From assembly GCA_023666125.1 (NCBI GenBank), contig JAMPCN010000012.1, forward strand, positions 1 through 42,098: 42,098 nt of DNA. The letters are read 5' to 3'. Every line of letters starts with the position of its first letter. The stretch's first letter is position 1. The notes under the pieces are model-generated. The model ran no database searches. It worked only from the letters and a program-made list of their open reading frames with translations, and was not told where the DNA came from. Shown in pieces: positions 29,909 to 38,460 of this stretch. The position numbers and the translations under genes were made by a program. Source of the DNA: Bacillus sp. (in: firmicutes). Its GTDB lineage: Bacteria > Bacillota > Clostridia > Lachnospirales > Lachnospiraceae.

Positions 29909-31561
29909 TTATTTCTCTTTCCCCCACAATACCTTACCGCCGTCAATCAAAAGAATAACGGCAAGGATTACGATAGGAACGATAATAACGTTCTGCAGTA
30001 CGTTTGTAAACGTTGCCGCGCCGTCTAAGCCGCCCGCTAATAAAGCAGACATATTGTTCTTAAACGAGAACACTAAAGATACAAGCGTTGCGCATGACAT
30101 AAAGATAATCGGGATATATAACATCTTGTTGTTCTTTCCGATTTTCTTTAAGTAGGTGCCGATAGCAAGGAATGCCGGTACCGCTACGAGCTGGTTACAT
30201 GCGCCAAACAGCGGCCATACTTTTGCATATCCTGCAAGGCAGAGTGCGAAACCGCATACCGCCGTAATAATGGTAGCTACATACATATTCTCCAGTTTTA
30301 ACTTCTTGCCGACACTCGTTCCTGCAAACAATTCCTGGAACATGAAACGTCCAAGTCTTGTAGCGGTATCCAGAGATGTCAGACAGAAACAGGATACTGC
30401 AAGAGCGATAATCGTATAAGTTGCAGAAACCGCTCCCTCACCAAATCCGAGTGTTCCAAAGAATCCTGAAATAGCCGTTGCAAATACAACTGTCGGTGAA
30501 CCGTAGCCCGCTGCGGCAAACTGTCCGTCCGTTGTCAGTGTAGCAACAGCAATTAAGGAAATAACTGCAAGCACACACTCGATTAACATGGAGCCGTAAC
30601 CTACTAATAACGCGTCTTTTTCATTGTCAAGCTGTTTGGACGTCGTACCGGAACCAATCAGGGAATGGAAACCGGAAATTGCGCCGCAGGCAATGGTGAT
30701 AAACAATGTCGGGAACAGATAGCTGTTGCCTACTTTGAAATTCACAAACGCCGGAATCTCAAGCGCAGGATGCGCGCCAAAAATACCGATAATCGCTGCA
30801 ATAATCATAAAGTAAAGTAAGAAAGAGCTTAAATAATCTCTCGGCTGTAACAAAATCCATACAGGCGTTACGGATGCAATCATAATATAAATGAATACGA
30901 ATGCAATCCAGAAAGACTTAGGCAGTTCAATCGGGAAAGCAAGACCGATTGCAACACATGCCGCTAACAAAATAACACCGACAACGGATGCCACAACCAT
31001 CGGCGCATTCTTTCTATATACGGCAAAACCGAAACCGATTGCCAGTACGATAAAGAGCATGGACGCCGTTGCAACAGAGCCGTTCGCTGCGCTTCCCGTA
31101 AAGGAGTTTGCTACGATATCCGCAAATGCCGCGATAACCAGTAACAGTACCAGCCATGCAAATACGGTAAAGAGAACTCTGCTCTTACGTCCGATATTTT
31201 CCTCGATAACCTCGCCGAGAGATTTACCCTCATGACGGATGGATACGAAGATGGAACCGAAATCCTGTACAGCTCCAAAGAAAATACCGCCGATTACAAT
31301 CCATAAGAAACACGGAACCCATCCGAAAAACGCTGCCTGAATAGGACCGTTGATAGGGCCTGCTCCGGCGATGGATGAGAAGTGATGTCCCATCAACACT
31401 GGTGTCTTGGCAGGACAGTAATCAACACCGTCTTCCAATTCGTGTGCCGGTGTTTTACGGTTGGGGTCGATTCCCCATGTCTTAGCTAAGTATCTGCCGT
31501 ATGTCAGATAAGCTGCAACGAAGATAACAATAGCTAATAAGATTAATACTACTGAATTCAC
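29909..31561 (-). CDS. cstA: Carbon starvation protein CstA (peptide/pyruvate transporter)
   Basis: A 550-residue membrane protein with about sixteen helices. The CstA signature GHHFSSIAGAGPINGPIQAA (about 58-77) is present, as are SIRHEGKSLGEVIEENIG and a central GSGTTSKQL motif. Family members take up peptides or pyruvate during starvation; E. coli BtsT and YjiY are pyruvate transporters. The start is a GTG at 31561 with AGGAGGGA six bases upstream. It is monocistronic with a strong terminator. No btsSR-type two-component system lies in the window. Confidence 0.93.
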   Translation of the reverse strand: MNSVVLILLAIVIFVAAYLTYGRYLAKTWGIDPNRKTPAHELEDGVDYCPAKTPVLMGHHFSSIAGAGPINGPIQAAFFGWVPCFLWIVIGGIFFGAVQDFGSIFVSIRHEGKSLGEVIEENIGRKSRVLFTVFAWLVLLLVIAAFADIVANSFTGSAANGSVATASMLFIVLAIGFGFAVYRKNAPMVVASVVGVILLAACVAIGLAFPIELPKSFWIAFVFIYIMIASVTPVWILLQPRDYLSSFLLYFMIIAAIIGIFGAHPALEIPAFVNFKVGNSYLFPTLFITIACGAISGFHSLIGSGTTSKQLDNEKDALLVGYGSMLIECVLAVISLIAVATLTTDGQFAAAGYGSPTVVFATAISGFFGTLGFGEGAVSATYTIIALAVSCFCLTSLDTATRLGRFMFQELFAGTSVGKKLKLENMYVATIITAVCGFALCLAGYAKVWPLFGACNQLVAVPAFLAIGTYLKKIGKNNKMLYIPIIFMSCATLVSLVFSFKNNMSALLAGGLDGAATFTNVLQNVIIVPIVILAVILLIDGGKVLWGKEK

Positions 31562-31669
31562 ACTAATCCCTCCTAAAATTTAATCTTCCTTGTTTACTGG
31601 AATCCTTATATAAAAATAGTCTGCTTTTATATTATAGAAAGCATCACTACTATATAAGCTTAAACTGTA

Positions 31670-32257
31670 TCACAGCTGCCGGTTCTGTTGCGTCTGCGCA
31701 TTTAAGGCGGAATATCCCGGTTTTTTGGCTTTTACCTCTTTAAAGGTATCCCGAAACGCCTTGGCGGATGAATGCGCGACATAGTTTGTATAGACTTTTT
31801 CATCATCCATCGTGGCACAGATAAGATGCGCCTGTGAAAAACCACGCATATTCATCTTATAGCCTTTTTCAAACTTAAACTTTTTTACCGCCCTGCGGAT
31901 AGAGTCCATCAACGCTCTCTGTGAAAGTACCGCAACCGTAAGATAACTGTACATATGATTCGGCGGCGGGAATTTTTCTCCTTTACAGACAAGCGTCGGT
32001 TCCATATATTCTTTTACAATCGTATAGGCCTCCTGTAAAAGTTCTTTCGTCACCTCGTCCGTCTCTATAAAAAGGATATGCTCATAACAGTCCGACGACC
32101 ACATGTTGGCTTCCCTGACAAGAACGTATTTCTCCGTATGTGAAAAAAAGTACCCATACGCAGGATACTCTTTCCCATGAATGACATATGGTTGATAAAT
32201 ATCAAATGTACCCGCGTATTTTGCCAGCAATCTGTCCAAATATTCAGCCGTCTTCAT
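31670..32257 (-). CDS. Conserved protein of unknown function
   Basis: A 195-residue soluble protein (MKTAEYLDRLLAKYAGTFDIYQPY…). It is rich in aromatic residues, has a PPPNHMYSYLTV segment and a basic FKFEKGYKMNMRGF stretch, and no membrane helix. No catalytic motif or family is recognised. The ATG at 32257 is chosen because the ATG at 32269 is one base after the GAGAAAGG site. It precedes cstA on the same strand but is 108 bases apart. A promoter lies at 32370-32398 with a CCATACA-TCT-TGTATGG inverted repeat after it. Confidence 0.7.
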   Translation of the reverse strand: MKTAEYLDRLLAKYAGTFDIYQPYVIHGKEYPAYGYFFSHTEKYVLVREANMWSSDCYEHILFIETDEVTKELLQEAYTIVKEYMEPTLVCKGEKFPPPNHMYSYLTVAVLSQRALMDSIRRAVKKFKFEKGYKMNMRGFSQAHLICATMDDEKVYTNYVAHSSAKAFRDTFKEVKAKKPGYSALNAQTQQNRQL

Positions 32258-32332
32258 ACAAAAACCCATGCCTTTCTCTCAGTCTGCGATATTTGTATCG
32301 ACTCTCTATTTATGTAGTTTATGCTGTTTTAT

Positions 32333-32349
32333 CCATACATCTTGTATGG
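32333..32349. promoter_or_regulatory. Inverted repeat after the promoter of the unknown gene
   Basis: CCATACA and TGTATGG are separated by TCT. The site is 20-40 bases after the -10, where a repressor would block elongation. No regulator is known for it. Confidence 0.4.
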
Positions 32350-32369
32350 TATAGCAAAACATAGTACTA

Positions 32370-32398
32370 ATTTTATCACACTTATATAGAAAATACAA
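32370..32398 (-). promoter_or_regulatory. Probable promoter of the unknown 195-residue protein gene
   Basis: On the minus strand TTGTAT (32398-32393) and TAAAAT (32375-32370) are 17 bases apart. Confidence 0.6.
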
Positions 32399-32417
32399 TC
32401 TAAAATTCACAAAAAAT

Positions 32418-33335
32418 TTAGCAAAAATTAAGAATTTCCAAAAGATGCATAAAATATTCCGGCAGAGGGGCTTCTACCTCTAAATATTCCCCGGTGGACG
32501 GATGGATAAACCCGATTGTCATGGCATGTAACGTCTGCCCTTCTAAATGAAAACCGCTTTTTCGCCCGCCATAAACCGCATCTCCTAAAAGCGGATGCCC
32601 GATAGATGCCATATGGACACGAATCTGGTGCGTGCGCCCCGTTTCTAACCGGCATTCCAGATAGGAATATTCTTTACAGGTTCCCAAAACCTTGTAATGC
32701 GTCAGAGCCGGTTTTCCGGTATTTTCATTGACCGCCATTTTCTTACGGTCTTTTAAGTCTCTTCCGATTGGCGCGTCGATACAGCCCTCTTCTTCTTTCA
32801 TCCTGCCATGCACGATGGCGCGGTATTTTCTGGTGATGGAATGTTCCTTTAGCTGTGCGGCAATATGCTGATGCGACATATCATTTTTACAGATGATAAG
32901 AGAACCCGTCGTGTCCTTATCGATGCGATGCACAATTCCGGGGCGCATCACGCCGCCAATCCCCGATAAGTTATCTTTGCAGTGGAACATAACGGCATTG
33001 ACAAGCGTACCGCTGTAATGCCCCGGCGCGGGATGGACAACCATGCCTTTGGGCTTATCGACAATTAAAATGTCCTCATCTTCGTATAAAATGGAAAGCG
33101 GAATATTTTCCGCCGGAATCTGCGGATTGGCCGCATCGGGAATCTGAAAGCGGATTTCATCCTCCGGCTTAATCCGGTAACTTGCTTTCTGCGGTTTATC
33201 ATTGACAAAGACCAGATTTTCTTTGATTAATTTCTGGACGTAAGAACGGGACAAAGACTGTAACGTATTGCAAATCCATTTATCAATTCTCTCTTCTTCC
33301 TCTTCAAGAGAAATTCTATAGGAAAATTCTTTCAT
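32418..33335 (-). CDS. RluD-family 23S rRNA/tRNA pseudouridine synthase
   Basis: A 305-residue RluA/RluD-type pseudouridine synthase. An N-terminal S4 RNA-binding domain (about 14-75: RIDKWICNTLQSLSRSYVQKLIKENLVFVN) is followed by the catalytic domain with HRIDKDTTG, in which Asp139 is the nucleophile, and RTHQIRVHMASIGHPLLGD near the end. Its position directly after lspA is standard in Firmicutes (YlyB). The spacing of 8 bases to lspA shows an operon. Exact target uridines cannot be told. Confidence 0.94.
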   Translation of the reverse strand: MKEFSYRISLEEEEERIDKWICNTLQSLSRSYVQKLIKENLVFVNDKPQKASYRIKPEDEIRFQIPDAANPQIPAENIPLSILYEDEDILIVDKPKGMVVHPAPGHYSGTLVNAVMFHCKDNLSGIGGVMRPGIVHRIDKDTTGSLIICKNDMSHQHIAAQLKEHSITRKYRAIVHGRMKEEEGCIDAPIGRDLKDRKKMAVNENTGKPALTHYKVLGTCKEYSYLECRLETGRTHQIRVHMASIGHPLLGDAVYGGRKSGFHLEGQTLHAMTIGFIHPSTGEYLEVEAPLPEYFMHLLEILNFC

Positions 33336-33343
33336 AATGCACC

Positions 33344-33892
33344 CTACTTTAATTCCCGGATTTTCTTCTGGTTAAAGCCGATAAAGCTTAAATCGCTCTC
33401 TTTATAATAAAATAAAAGAGAAAGCACCAGTACCGCCGTAGCAAAAGACACATACATATCGGCCACATTAAAAATCGGGAAATTAATCAATACAATATAG
33501 ATAAAATCCACGACATAATTCAGCCGTACCCTGTCTATCATATTGCCGATGGCTCCGGCCGCTATTAAAGAAAGCAGTATGTGCATGATATGGTATTTTC
33601 TGGCATTCGGCGTCTTATACAAAATATAAGCGATAACGCTTAGTACAATAACCGCCACAAAAACGAAAAAGACGCCCTGATTCTGGAGCATACCAAAAGC
33701 AGCCCCCTTATTTTCCAGATAATTTAATTCCAATACGCCGTCTATCAGCTTGAATGCCTGCTTATCCTTTAAGTGCAGCACCGCAAGCTGTTTCGTAAAT
33801 TGGTCAATAATCACCAGAATGGCCATGAATAAGAGGTCAACGGCCAGCGATTTTATTTTTTTCCTTTTACTACTACTGTATTTATATTTCAT
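33344..33892 (-). CDS. lspA: Lipoprotein signal peptidase (signal peptidase II)
   Basis: LspA removes signal peptides from prolipoproteins after lipidation. The 182-residue product has four helices and the catalytic Asp pair: Asp120 in GNMIDRV and Asp145 in FNVADMYVS; NYLENKGAAFGML is the conserved loop before. The N-terminus is basic (YKYSSSKRKKIK). It lies between aroB and the RluD-like gene, 5 bases after aroB. Targets in this window include the lipoprotein at 27180 and the DacA-like lipoprotein at 38461. Confidence 0.95.
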   Translation of the reverse strand: MKYKYSSSKRKKIKSLAVDLLFMAILVIIDQFTKQLAVLHLKDKQAFKLIDGVLELNYLENKGAAFGMLQNQGVFFVFVAVIVLSVIAYILYKTPNARKYHIMHILLSLIAAGAIGNMIDRVRLNYVVDFIYIVLINFPIFNVADMYVSFATAVLVLSLLFYYKESDLSFIGFNQKKIRELK

Positions 33893-33897
33893 ATATT

Positions 33898-35007
33898 TTA
33901 TGCCTTTTCATCCTCTTCGCTGAAATGAATCTCTTTTATCGCGCCCATAATATCCTCGTCCGTAACTGTCGTGTCGATTACGGCCTTGCCGACTTTTTTA
34001 AGAAGCACGAAACGAATCTGCCCGGCCGCCATCTTTTTATCCGATTTTGTCAGTCTAAGAATCTCTTCCGGGTCGATATCGTCAATGCTTATCGGCAGCG
34101 AAAACGGTACAAACATATCACGTATTTCATAATATTCCTCCATGGAGAGCCAGTTGTGTTTCCAGGAAATAAAGGCCGCCGCTACCGCGCCAAGCGCAAC
34201 GCATTCCCCATGCATCAACTCAAAATTTTTGGCTTTCTCTATCGCGTGGCCGATGGTGTGTCCGAAGTTTAACAGCGCTCTATCTCCCTGTTCTTTCGGG
34301 TCTTTTTCCACTACAAGCTTTTTGATGGTACAGCTTCGCATCACCATTTCTTCCAGAATATCCAAATTCCTGTCCTGTATCTCATACATATTATCGAGCA
34401 GCCATTCATAAAATACGGCGTCCTTAATCAGCCCATACTTCATGACTTCCGCAAATCCGGAGTAAAACTGCCTGTCATCCAACGTCTTTAATGTGCCTAC
34501 ATTCATGTATACCAGTTTCGGCATATAAAAAGCGCCTACCATATTTTTGTAGCCGTCAAAGTCCACACCGGTCTTGCCGCCGATACTACTGTCCGACTGC
34601 GCTAACAAAGTCGTCGGAATCTGCATAAAATCCACGCCGCGCAAATAGGTTGCCGCCGCATAGCCCGTGATATCGCCTACCACGCCTCCGCCTAGGGCTA
34701 TCAGTAAATCCTTTCTGTCGTATTTTTCTTCAATCAATGCCTTATAGATATCTTTTACCGTATCGAGCGTCTTATGTTCTTCTCCTGCAGGAAAGCTGTG
34801 AAGAATCACTTTAAGGCAGTTTCCCTCAAGACGCGTGCGCACCTGTTCTCCATACAAAGATGCCGTATTGGAATCCGCAATAATTGCGACTCTTCTCTCT
34901 TTTATGTTTAAATCCTGCATTTCCTCTAACAATCCGCCAAAATCATGCGCAAATACAATATCATAGCAGGGTTTCTTTTCATAATGAATCGTCAGTCTGT
35001 TCGCCAT
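33898..35007 (-). CDS. aroB: 3-dehydroquinate synthase
   Basis: AroB makes 3-dehydroquinate from DAHP in the shikimate pathway, using NAD and a metal. The 369-residue product has GGGVVGDITGYAAATYLRG (NAD and substrate site), the TTLLAQSDSSIGGKTGVD segment and NFGHTIGHAIE with metal-binding His residues. Start follows AAAGGAT. It heads the aroB-lspA-rluD run. The rest of the shikimate genes are not in the window. Confidence 0.96.
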   Translation of the reverse strand: MANRLTIHYEKKPCYDIVFAHDFGGLLEEMQDLNIKERRVAIIADSNTASLYGEQVRTRLEGNCLKVILHSFPAGEEHKTLDTVKDIYKALIEEKYDRKDLLIALGGGVVGDITGYAAATYLRGVDFMQIPTTLLAQSDSSIGGKTGVDFDGYKNMVGAFYMPKLVYMNVGTLKTLDDRQFYSGFAEVMKYGLIKDAVFYEWLLDNMYEIQDRNLDILEEMVMRSCTIKKLVVEKDPKEQGDRALLNFGHTIGHAIEKAKNFELMHGECVALGAVAAAFISWKHNWLSMEEYYEIRDMFVPFSLPISIDDIDPEEILRLTKSDKKMAAGQIRFVLLKKVGKAVIDTTVTDEDIMGAIKEIHFSEEDEKA

Positions 35008-35033
35008 TGTTTTCTATCCTTTGCTTTCATTGT

Positions 35034-35061
35034 AAAAAATCGAGTGCGCTAACACTCGATT
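35034..35061 (-). terminator. Terminator after sepF
   Basis: AATCGAGTG (35038-35046) pairs with CACTCGATT (35053-35061), loop of six. On the minus strand T-rich sequence (TTTTTTAC) follows. It separates the sepF run from aroB. Confidence 0.85.
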
Positions 35062-35076
35062 CTTTAGAAATTCTTC

Positions 35077-35568
35077 TCACGCTTTATTAATCGGAACATC
35101 AAAAGAACCACCGAAAATTTCCTGGAAATCACCCGAAATATCAACGCTTGCCGGTGTGATAATAAAGATATAATGAGATATCTTCTGTAAATTTCCGCTG
35201 ATGGCAAAGCAGGAACCCGAAGTAAAGTCAATGATTCTCTGCGCTATTTCCACATCCAGCCCCTCTAAGTTCAAAACCACGGTCCGGTTTGCCAAAAGCG
35301 TTTCCGTAATTTCTCTGGCGTCTTCCACCGTAGTCGGCTTAATCACACACACTTCCATGCCTGAATCGGACATTTTCCGCATCTGCCGCATCGGCGTCAC
35401 CTTAGGCGCTGTCTTCTTGACCGTCTTTTCTTCCTCGGAGACTGTATCTTCTTTTACCGGTAATGATTTTTTGACCGGTTCCGGCTCATCATAATAATCA
35501 TCATCATAGAAATCGTCTTCTTCATCATTCAGTTTCATTGCATTTAAAAACTTATCCATAACGCTCAT
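35077..35568 (-). CDS. sepF: Cell division protein SepF
   Basis: SepF polymerises with FtsZ and anchors the Z ring to the membrane. The 163-residue product begins with the amphipathic membrane-binding helix (MSVMDKFLNAMKL), then an acidic linker (15-60) and the C-terminal domain (about 70-155) with IKPTTVEDAREITETLLANRTVVLNLEGL and the later FTSGSCFAISGNLQKIS…FIITP. YggS lies just upstream on the same strand, the classical ylmE-ylmF order. Confidence 0.95.
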   Translation of the reverse strand: MSVMDKFLNAMKLNDEEDDFYDDDYYDEPEPVKKSLPVKEDTVSEEEKTVKKTAPKVTPMRQMRKMSDSGMEVCVIKPTTVEDAREITETLLANRTVVLNLEGLDVEIAQRIIDFTSGSCFAISGNLQKISHYIFIITPASVDISGDFQEIFGGSFDVPINKA

Positions 35569-35583
35569 GCTGCATCCTCCATT

Positions 35584-36276
35584 TTAAACCGCATAGAAAC
35601 GCTCTCCAAATATACCTGTGCCTACTCTCACATGAGTGGCCCCCTCTTCTATGGCGACTTCATAATCACCGGTCATACCCATCGAGAGAACTTCCATATA
35701 AACATTATCAATGTTTTTCTGTTTTATGTCAACATATATTTGCCGTAATTTTTCAAAATATTGTCTATTTTCTTCCGCATTTTCTACATATGGTGCAATC
35801 GTCATGAGTCCTTTTATGATAATATTCGGCAGTTTCGCAATTTCACATGCCATTTTCGACACTTCTTCACAGGTCGTTCCGAACTTGGACTCCTCCCCCG
35901 CCACGTTCACTTCTATCAGAATGGATACCGTCACGTTTTTCTTAACGGCCTCCTTGCTGATTTCCTCCGCAAGCCGCAAGGAATCCACGCTGTGGACGAA
36001 AGATACCTTATCTACAATATATTTTACTTTATTACGCTGTAAATGTCCAATCATATGCCAGCGGATATCTTTCGGCATCTTTTCGTATTTATCTATAAGC
36101 TCCTGCACCTTGTTTTCCCCAAAGTCACGGCACCCGTAGTCGTAAGCCTCCTGCAGCATTTCAACCGGCTTCGTCTTACTCACCGCGATCAGCGTTACAT
36201 CCTCCGCTTTCCTGCCCGCCCGCCCGCAGGCAGCTTCCATATGCCGCTCCACATTCTTGAGATTATCCTGAATCAT
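35584..36276 (-). CDS. yggS: YggS/YlmE family pyridoxal phosphate-binding protein (PLPBP)
   Basis: This family keeps PLP and amino-acid balance and has no known enzyme activity. The 230-residue product has the PLP lysine in LIAVSKTKP, then DFGENKVQE, WHMIGHLQRNKVK and MGMTGDYEVAIEEGATHVRVGTGIFG. The ATG at 36276 follows GGGGAGGGG about 12 bases upstream; a longer frame to 36348 runs through hairpin-rich untranslated sequence. It pairs with sepF. Confidence 0.94.
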   Translation of the reverse strand: MIQDNLKNVERHMEAACGRAGRKAEDVTLIAVSKTKPVEMLQEAYDYGCRDFGENKVQELIDKYEKMPKDIRWHMIGHLQRNKVKYIVDKVSFVHSVDSLRLAEEISKEAVKKNVTVSILIEVNVAGEESKFGTTCEEVSKMACEIAKLPNIIIKGLMTIAPYVENAEENRQYFEKLRQIYVDIKQKNIDNVYMEVLSMGMTGDYEVAIEEGATHVRVGTGIFGERFYAV

Positions 36277-36314
36277 AATGTCATAATCCCCTCCCCGTTG
36301 TCTCTCGCCTCCGC

Positions 36315-36381
36315 GAGTTTGTGCAAAACGCGCTCTGTGCGTTTCCACAAACTTGCAGCCGAAAATTTTTAATTTTCGGCT
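36315..36381 (-). other. Hairpin-rich intergenic region between the HlyD-like gene and yggS
   Basis: Three inverted repeats lie in about 80 bases: AGCCGAAAAT/ATTTTCGGCT (36357-36381), AGTTTGTG/CACAAACT with inner AAACGC/GCGTTT (36317-36354), and CTCGC/GCGAG a little nearer to yggS (36305-36318). None has a long T-tail on the minus strand. It may be an RNA-processing site or a small repeat element. Confidence 0.5.
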
Positions 36382-37811
36382 TATTCATAAATGAAATCAT
36401 TATCCTCCACCGCCTCCGCATCCAGCGCAATGTAATCATATACATTGAGTCCATACGTCGTATTGGACTTCACAATCGAATATTCATCGTTTTGCGCCAG
36501 AATAATAATCTGTTTAAAATCCGCATAGCCTTTGTTGATATTATAGACGCCGATTAAGGAACCCATCCTGCTGACCGTATGTCTTTCGGTAGAATCCGGC
36601 ATGATTAACTGGCTGCCGCTTGTCAGAACGGAATCATCCAGATAATATTCCGTTTCCGTTTCCTCGTATATGGTCGTCGGCGTAAATTCCGTCGTCATGC
36701 TTCCCGTTTCTTCGTCATACTTTTCCAGTAAAACACCGTAAGAACCGCTGTTATTTCCCTGCGTTACATATTCTTTCGGCACAATGAAAAACTCTTTTTC
36801 CACAATCGCGGAATTGGGGATTTTCAACCCCCTCTCATCCTCCAAAATCAGTTCCACATCAATAAAACGGTCCGTGCAGAACGTTACCATGGAATTGGTA
36901 AACGTCAATGATAAAAAGGCATCTCCCTCTTCGTTGGTAAAAAGGTCAACCAGCCCCCAGGACAGATACTGGTTTTTTAAAAAACGGACCTGTATATATA
37001 CGTCTCTTCCCTCCTGTACCCGGCTTGTGATGTCATTATCCTCCAACTGTTTTTCCAAAGATTCATCCACCGGAATCACAATAGACCAGTCTTCGTTCGT
37101 AGCCAGTTTATAAACCGGGTCTCCGGCGGCGACTAATTCGTTATTCACCAGATGCTGTTTCTCATAATTTTTCTGGTCAAAGTATTCCATGTTCATATCT
37201 TCCAAAGTCAATTCTTCATAACCATCCACGGAATATATGACGATACCGCTTTGCGTCGCATAAAAATAATCTATCAGCGCCGTATTGGAGGCTTCGTTCA
37301 AGGCGCTGACATTTTCCAGTACACTGTAATTGGCCAGCTTTATGACGGTTCCCTGCACATTGTACTTAAAATTATAGATATCAGAGAAGTTGTTTTTGTC
37401 AAATCCGTTGGCAAAAGACTCTATTTCCGCTTTTAACTCGGTCAGGTCTTTATCGGAAAGGGAATTTTCTCCGGTCTCGTTTGTCTTAATATAATCGGAA
37501 AGCCGTCCGGCCTCGTCAATCGTATAAACCAGATCCCTGGCCGCGATGCGCTCGCCCTCTCTTGCATAATAGTTTGTATATCCGGCATTGGAACAGGTGA
37601 TGACCTTTTCCTTACGCAGCGCCAGCCCCTTATAGATATTATCGGAAGAAAGCGCGCCCTCTTTTACCTCATAGCCAACGATATGCTCCGTTGACAGATA
37701 CATAAAGACGCAGATAACGGTATACACAAAAATAACGGCAAAAATAATCATTCCAATGTTTATATTAATCGGACGTCTGTATTTGGTTATGTTATTTTCC
37801 GAACCCGCCAA
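36381..37811 (-). CDS. HlyD-like single-pass envelope protein of the sepF-yggS locus
   Basis: A 476-residue protein with a short cytoplasmic N-terminus, one membrane helix (about 20-38: IGMIIFAVIFVYTVICVFMYL) and an extracellular part with HlyD/biotinyl-lipoyl-like elements: AREGERIAARDLVYTIDEAG, QSGIVIYSVDGYE and VNNELVAAGDPVYKLAT…WSIVIPV. Such proteins sit next to sepF and yggS in many Clostridia; their role is unknown, perhaps in the envelope at division. The start chosen is a TTG at 37811 with AAGGAG upstream. An ATG at 37853 would lie 5 bases after a terminator hairpin and has no ribosome binding site. Confidence 0.8.
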   Translation of the reverse strand: MAGSENNITKYRRPININIGMIIFAVIFVYTVICVFMYLSTEHIVGYEVKEGALSSDNIYKGLALRKEKVITCSNAGYTNYYAREGERIAARDLVYTIDEAGRLSDYIKTNETGENSLSDKDLTELKAEIESFANGFDKNNFSDIYNFKYNVQGTVIKLANYSVLENVSALNEASNTALIDYFYATQSGIVIYSVDGYEELTLEDMNMEYFDQKNYEKQHLVNNELVAAGDPVYKLATNEDWSIVIPVDESLEKQLEDNDITSRVQEGRDVYIQVRFLKNQYLSWGLVDLFTNEEGDAFLSLTFTNSMVTFCTDRFIDVELILEDERGLKIPNSAIVEKEFFIVPKEYVTQGNNSGSYGVLLEKYDEETGSMTTEFTPTTIYEETETEYYLDDSVLTSGSQLIMPDSTERHTVSRMGSLIGVYNINKGYADFKQIIILAQNDEYSIVKSNTTYGLNVYDYIALDAEAVEDNDFIYE

Positions 37812-37853
37812 ACTTTCTCTCTCCTTTTTTACATACTGCAAAATTTGCAACAT

Positions 37854-37881
37854 ACGAAAAACCCCGGATATCCGAGGTTTT
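37854..37881 (-). terminator. Terminator after the P-loop protein gene
   Basis: AAAACCCCGGAT (37858-37869) pairs with ATCCGAGGTTTT (37870-37881) with one mismatch. On the minus strand the stem ends in five T and CG. It closes the P-loop protein gene. Confidence 0.75.
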
Positions 37882-37917
37882 ATGAAATTTCCCGTAATTA
37901 ACTATGTAATGTTCATT

Positions 37918-38337
37918 TTATAATGATATAATCACTTTCGATTTTGCCTTTTCGGACAGTTCATGTTCATCCAAAGAAACGCTCAAAACAAAATCGACGC
38001 CAAACTTGCCGCTGACAGCCTCCAATTTGTCAATAACAGCGTCAATACCCGCTTCTGTCAGACATGCGATATCCAAAAAACTGTCAAAGTACATCTGCTG
38101 TAAATCATGGTCCTGAGAAATAATTCCACAAATAAAACCAAGGAATCCGTCGCTGTTTGTAACCATGTAATCGGAAACGTTAATCAGCCTGATTTTGTTG
38201 TTCAGTTCAAACATATGCTTTGTACTCTTATCAAGATAAACAACATTTCCTGCAATATCTTTTACTTCCGCATTTACTTTATCCAAGAGCTGTTTTGTCT
38301 TGCCTTTGCCTTTCCTGCCTACGATTAATTGAACCAT
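37918..38337 (-). CDS. Small P-loop protein of unknown function
   Basis: A 139-residue soluble protein that begins MVQLIVGRKGKGKTKQLL, a Walker A motif (GRKGKGKT, residues 7-14). Later parts (NVVYLDKSTKHMFEL; FLGFICGIISQDHDLQQMYFDSFLDI; VSLDEHEL) fit a compact nucleotide-binding fold, but no clear Walker B with catalytic Glu is seen. It is monocistronic, with its own promoter and terminator, and lies between the sepF and min clusters. Function unknown; a nucleotide-dependent switch is a guess. Confidence 0.72.
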   Translation of the reverse strand: MVQLIVGRKGKGKTKQLLDKVNAEVKDIAGNVVYLDKSTKHMFELNNKIRLINVSDYMVTNSDGFLGFICGIISQDHDLQQMYFDSFLDIACLTEAGIDAVIDKLEAVSGKFGVDFVLSVSLDEHELSEKAKSKVIISL

Positions 38338-38386
38338 GATAAACCCTCCTAAAGTAAAATAATACGATAATTCTTACTAACCTATA

Positions 38387-38414
38387 TTATAAGTGAAAAT
38401 GCCCAAAAAGACAA
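38387..38414 (-). promoter_or_regulatory. Promoter of the P-loop protein gene
   Basis: On the minus strand TTGTCT (38414-38409) and TATAAT (38392-38387) are 16 bases apart, about 50 bases before the start codon. Confidence 0.7.
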
Positions 38415-38460
38415 CTACAAATATCATTTTATTCTATAAATTGTCATAACGGCACGCCGT

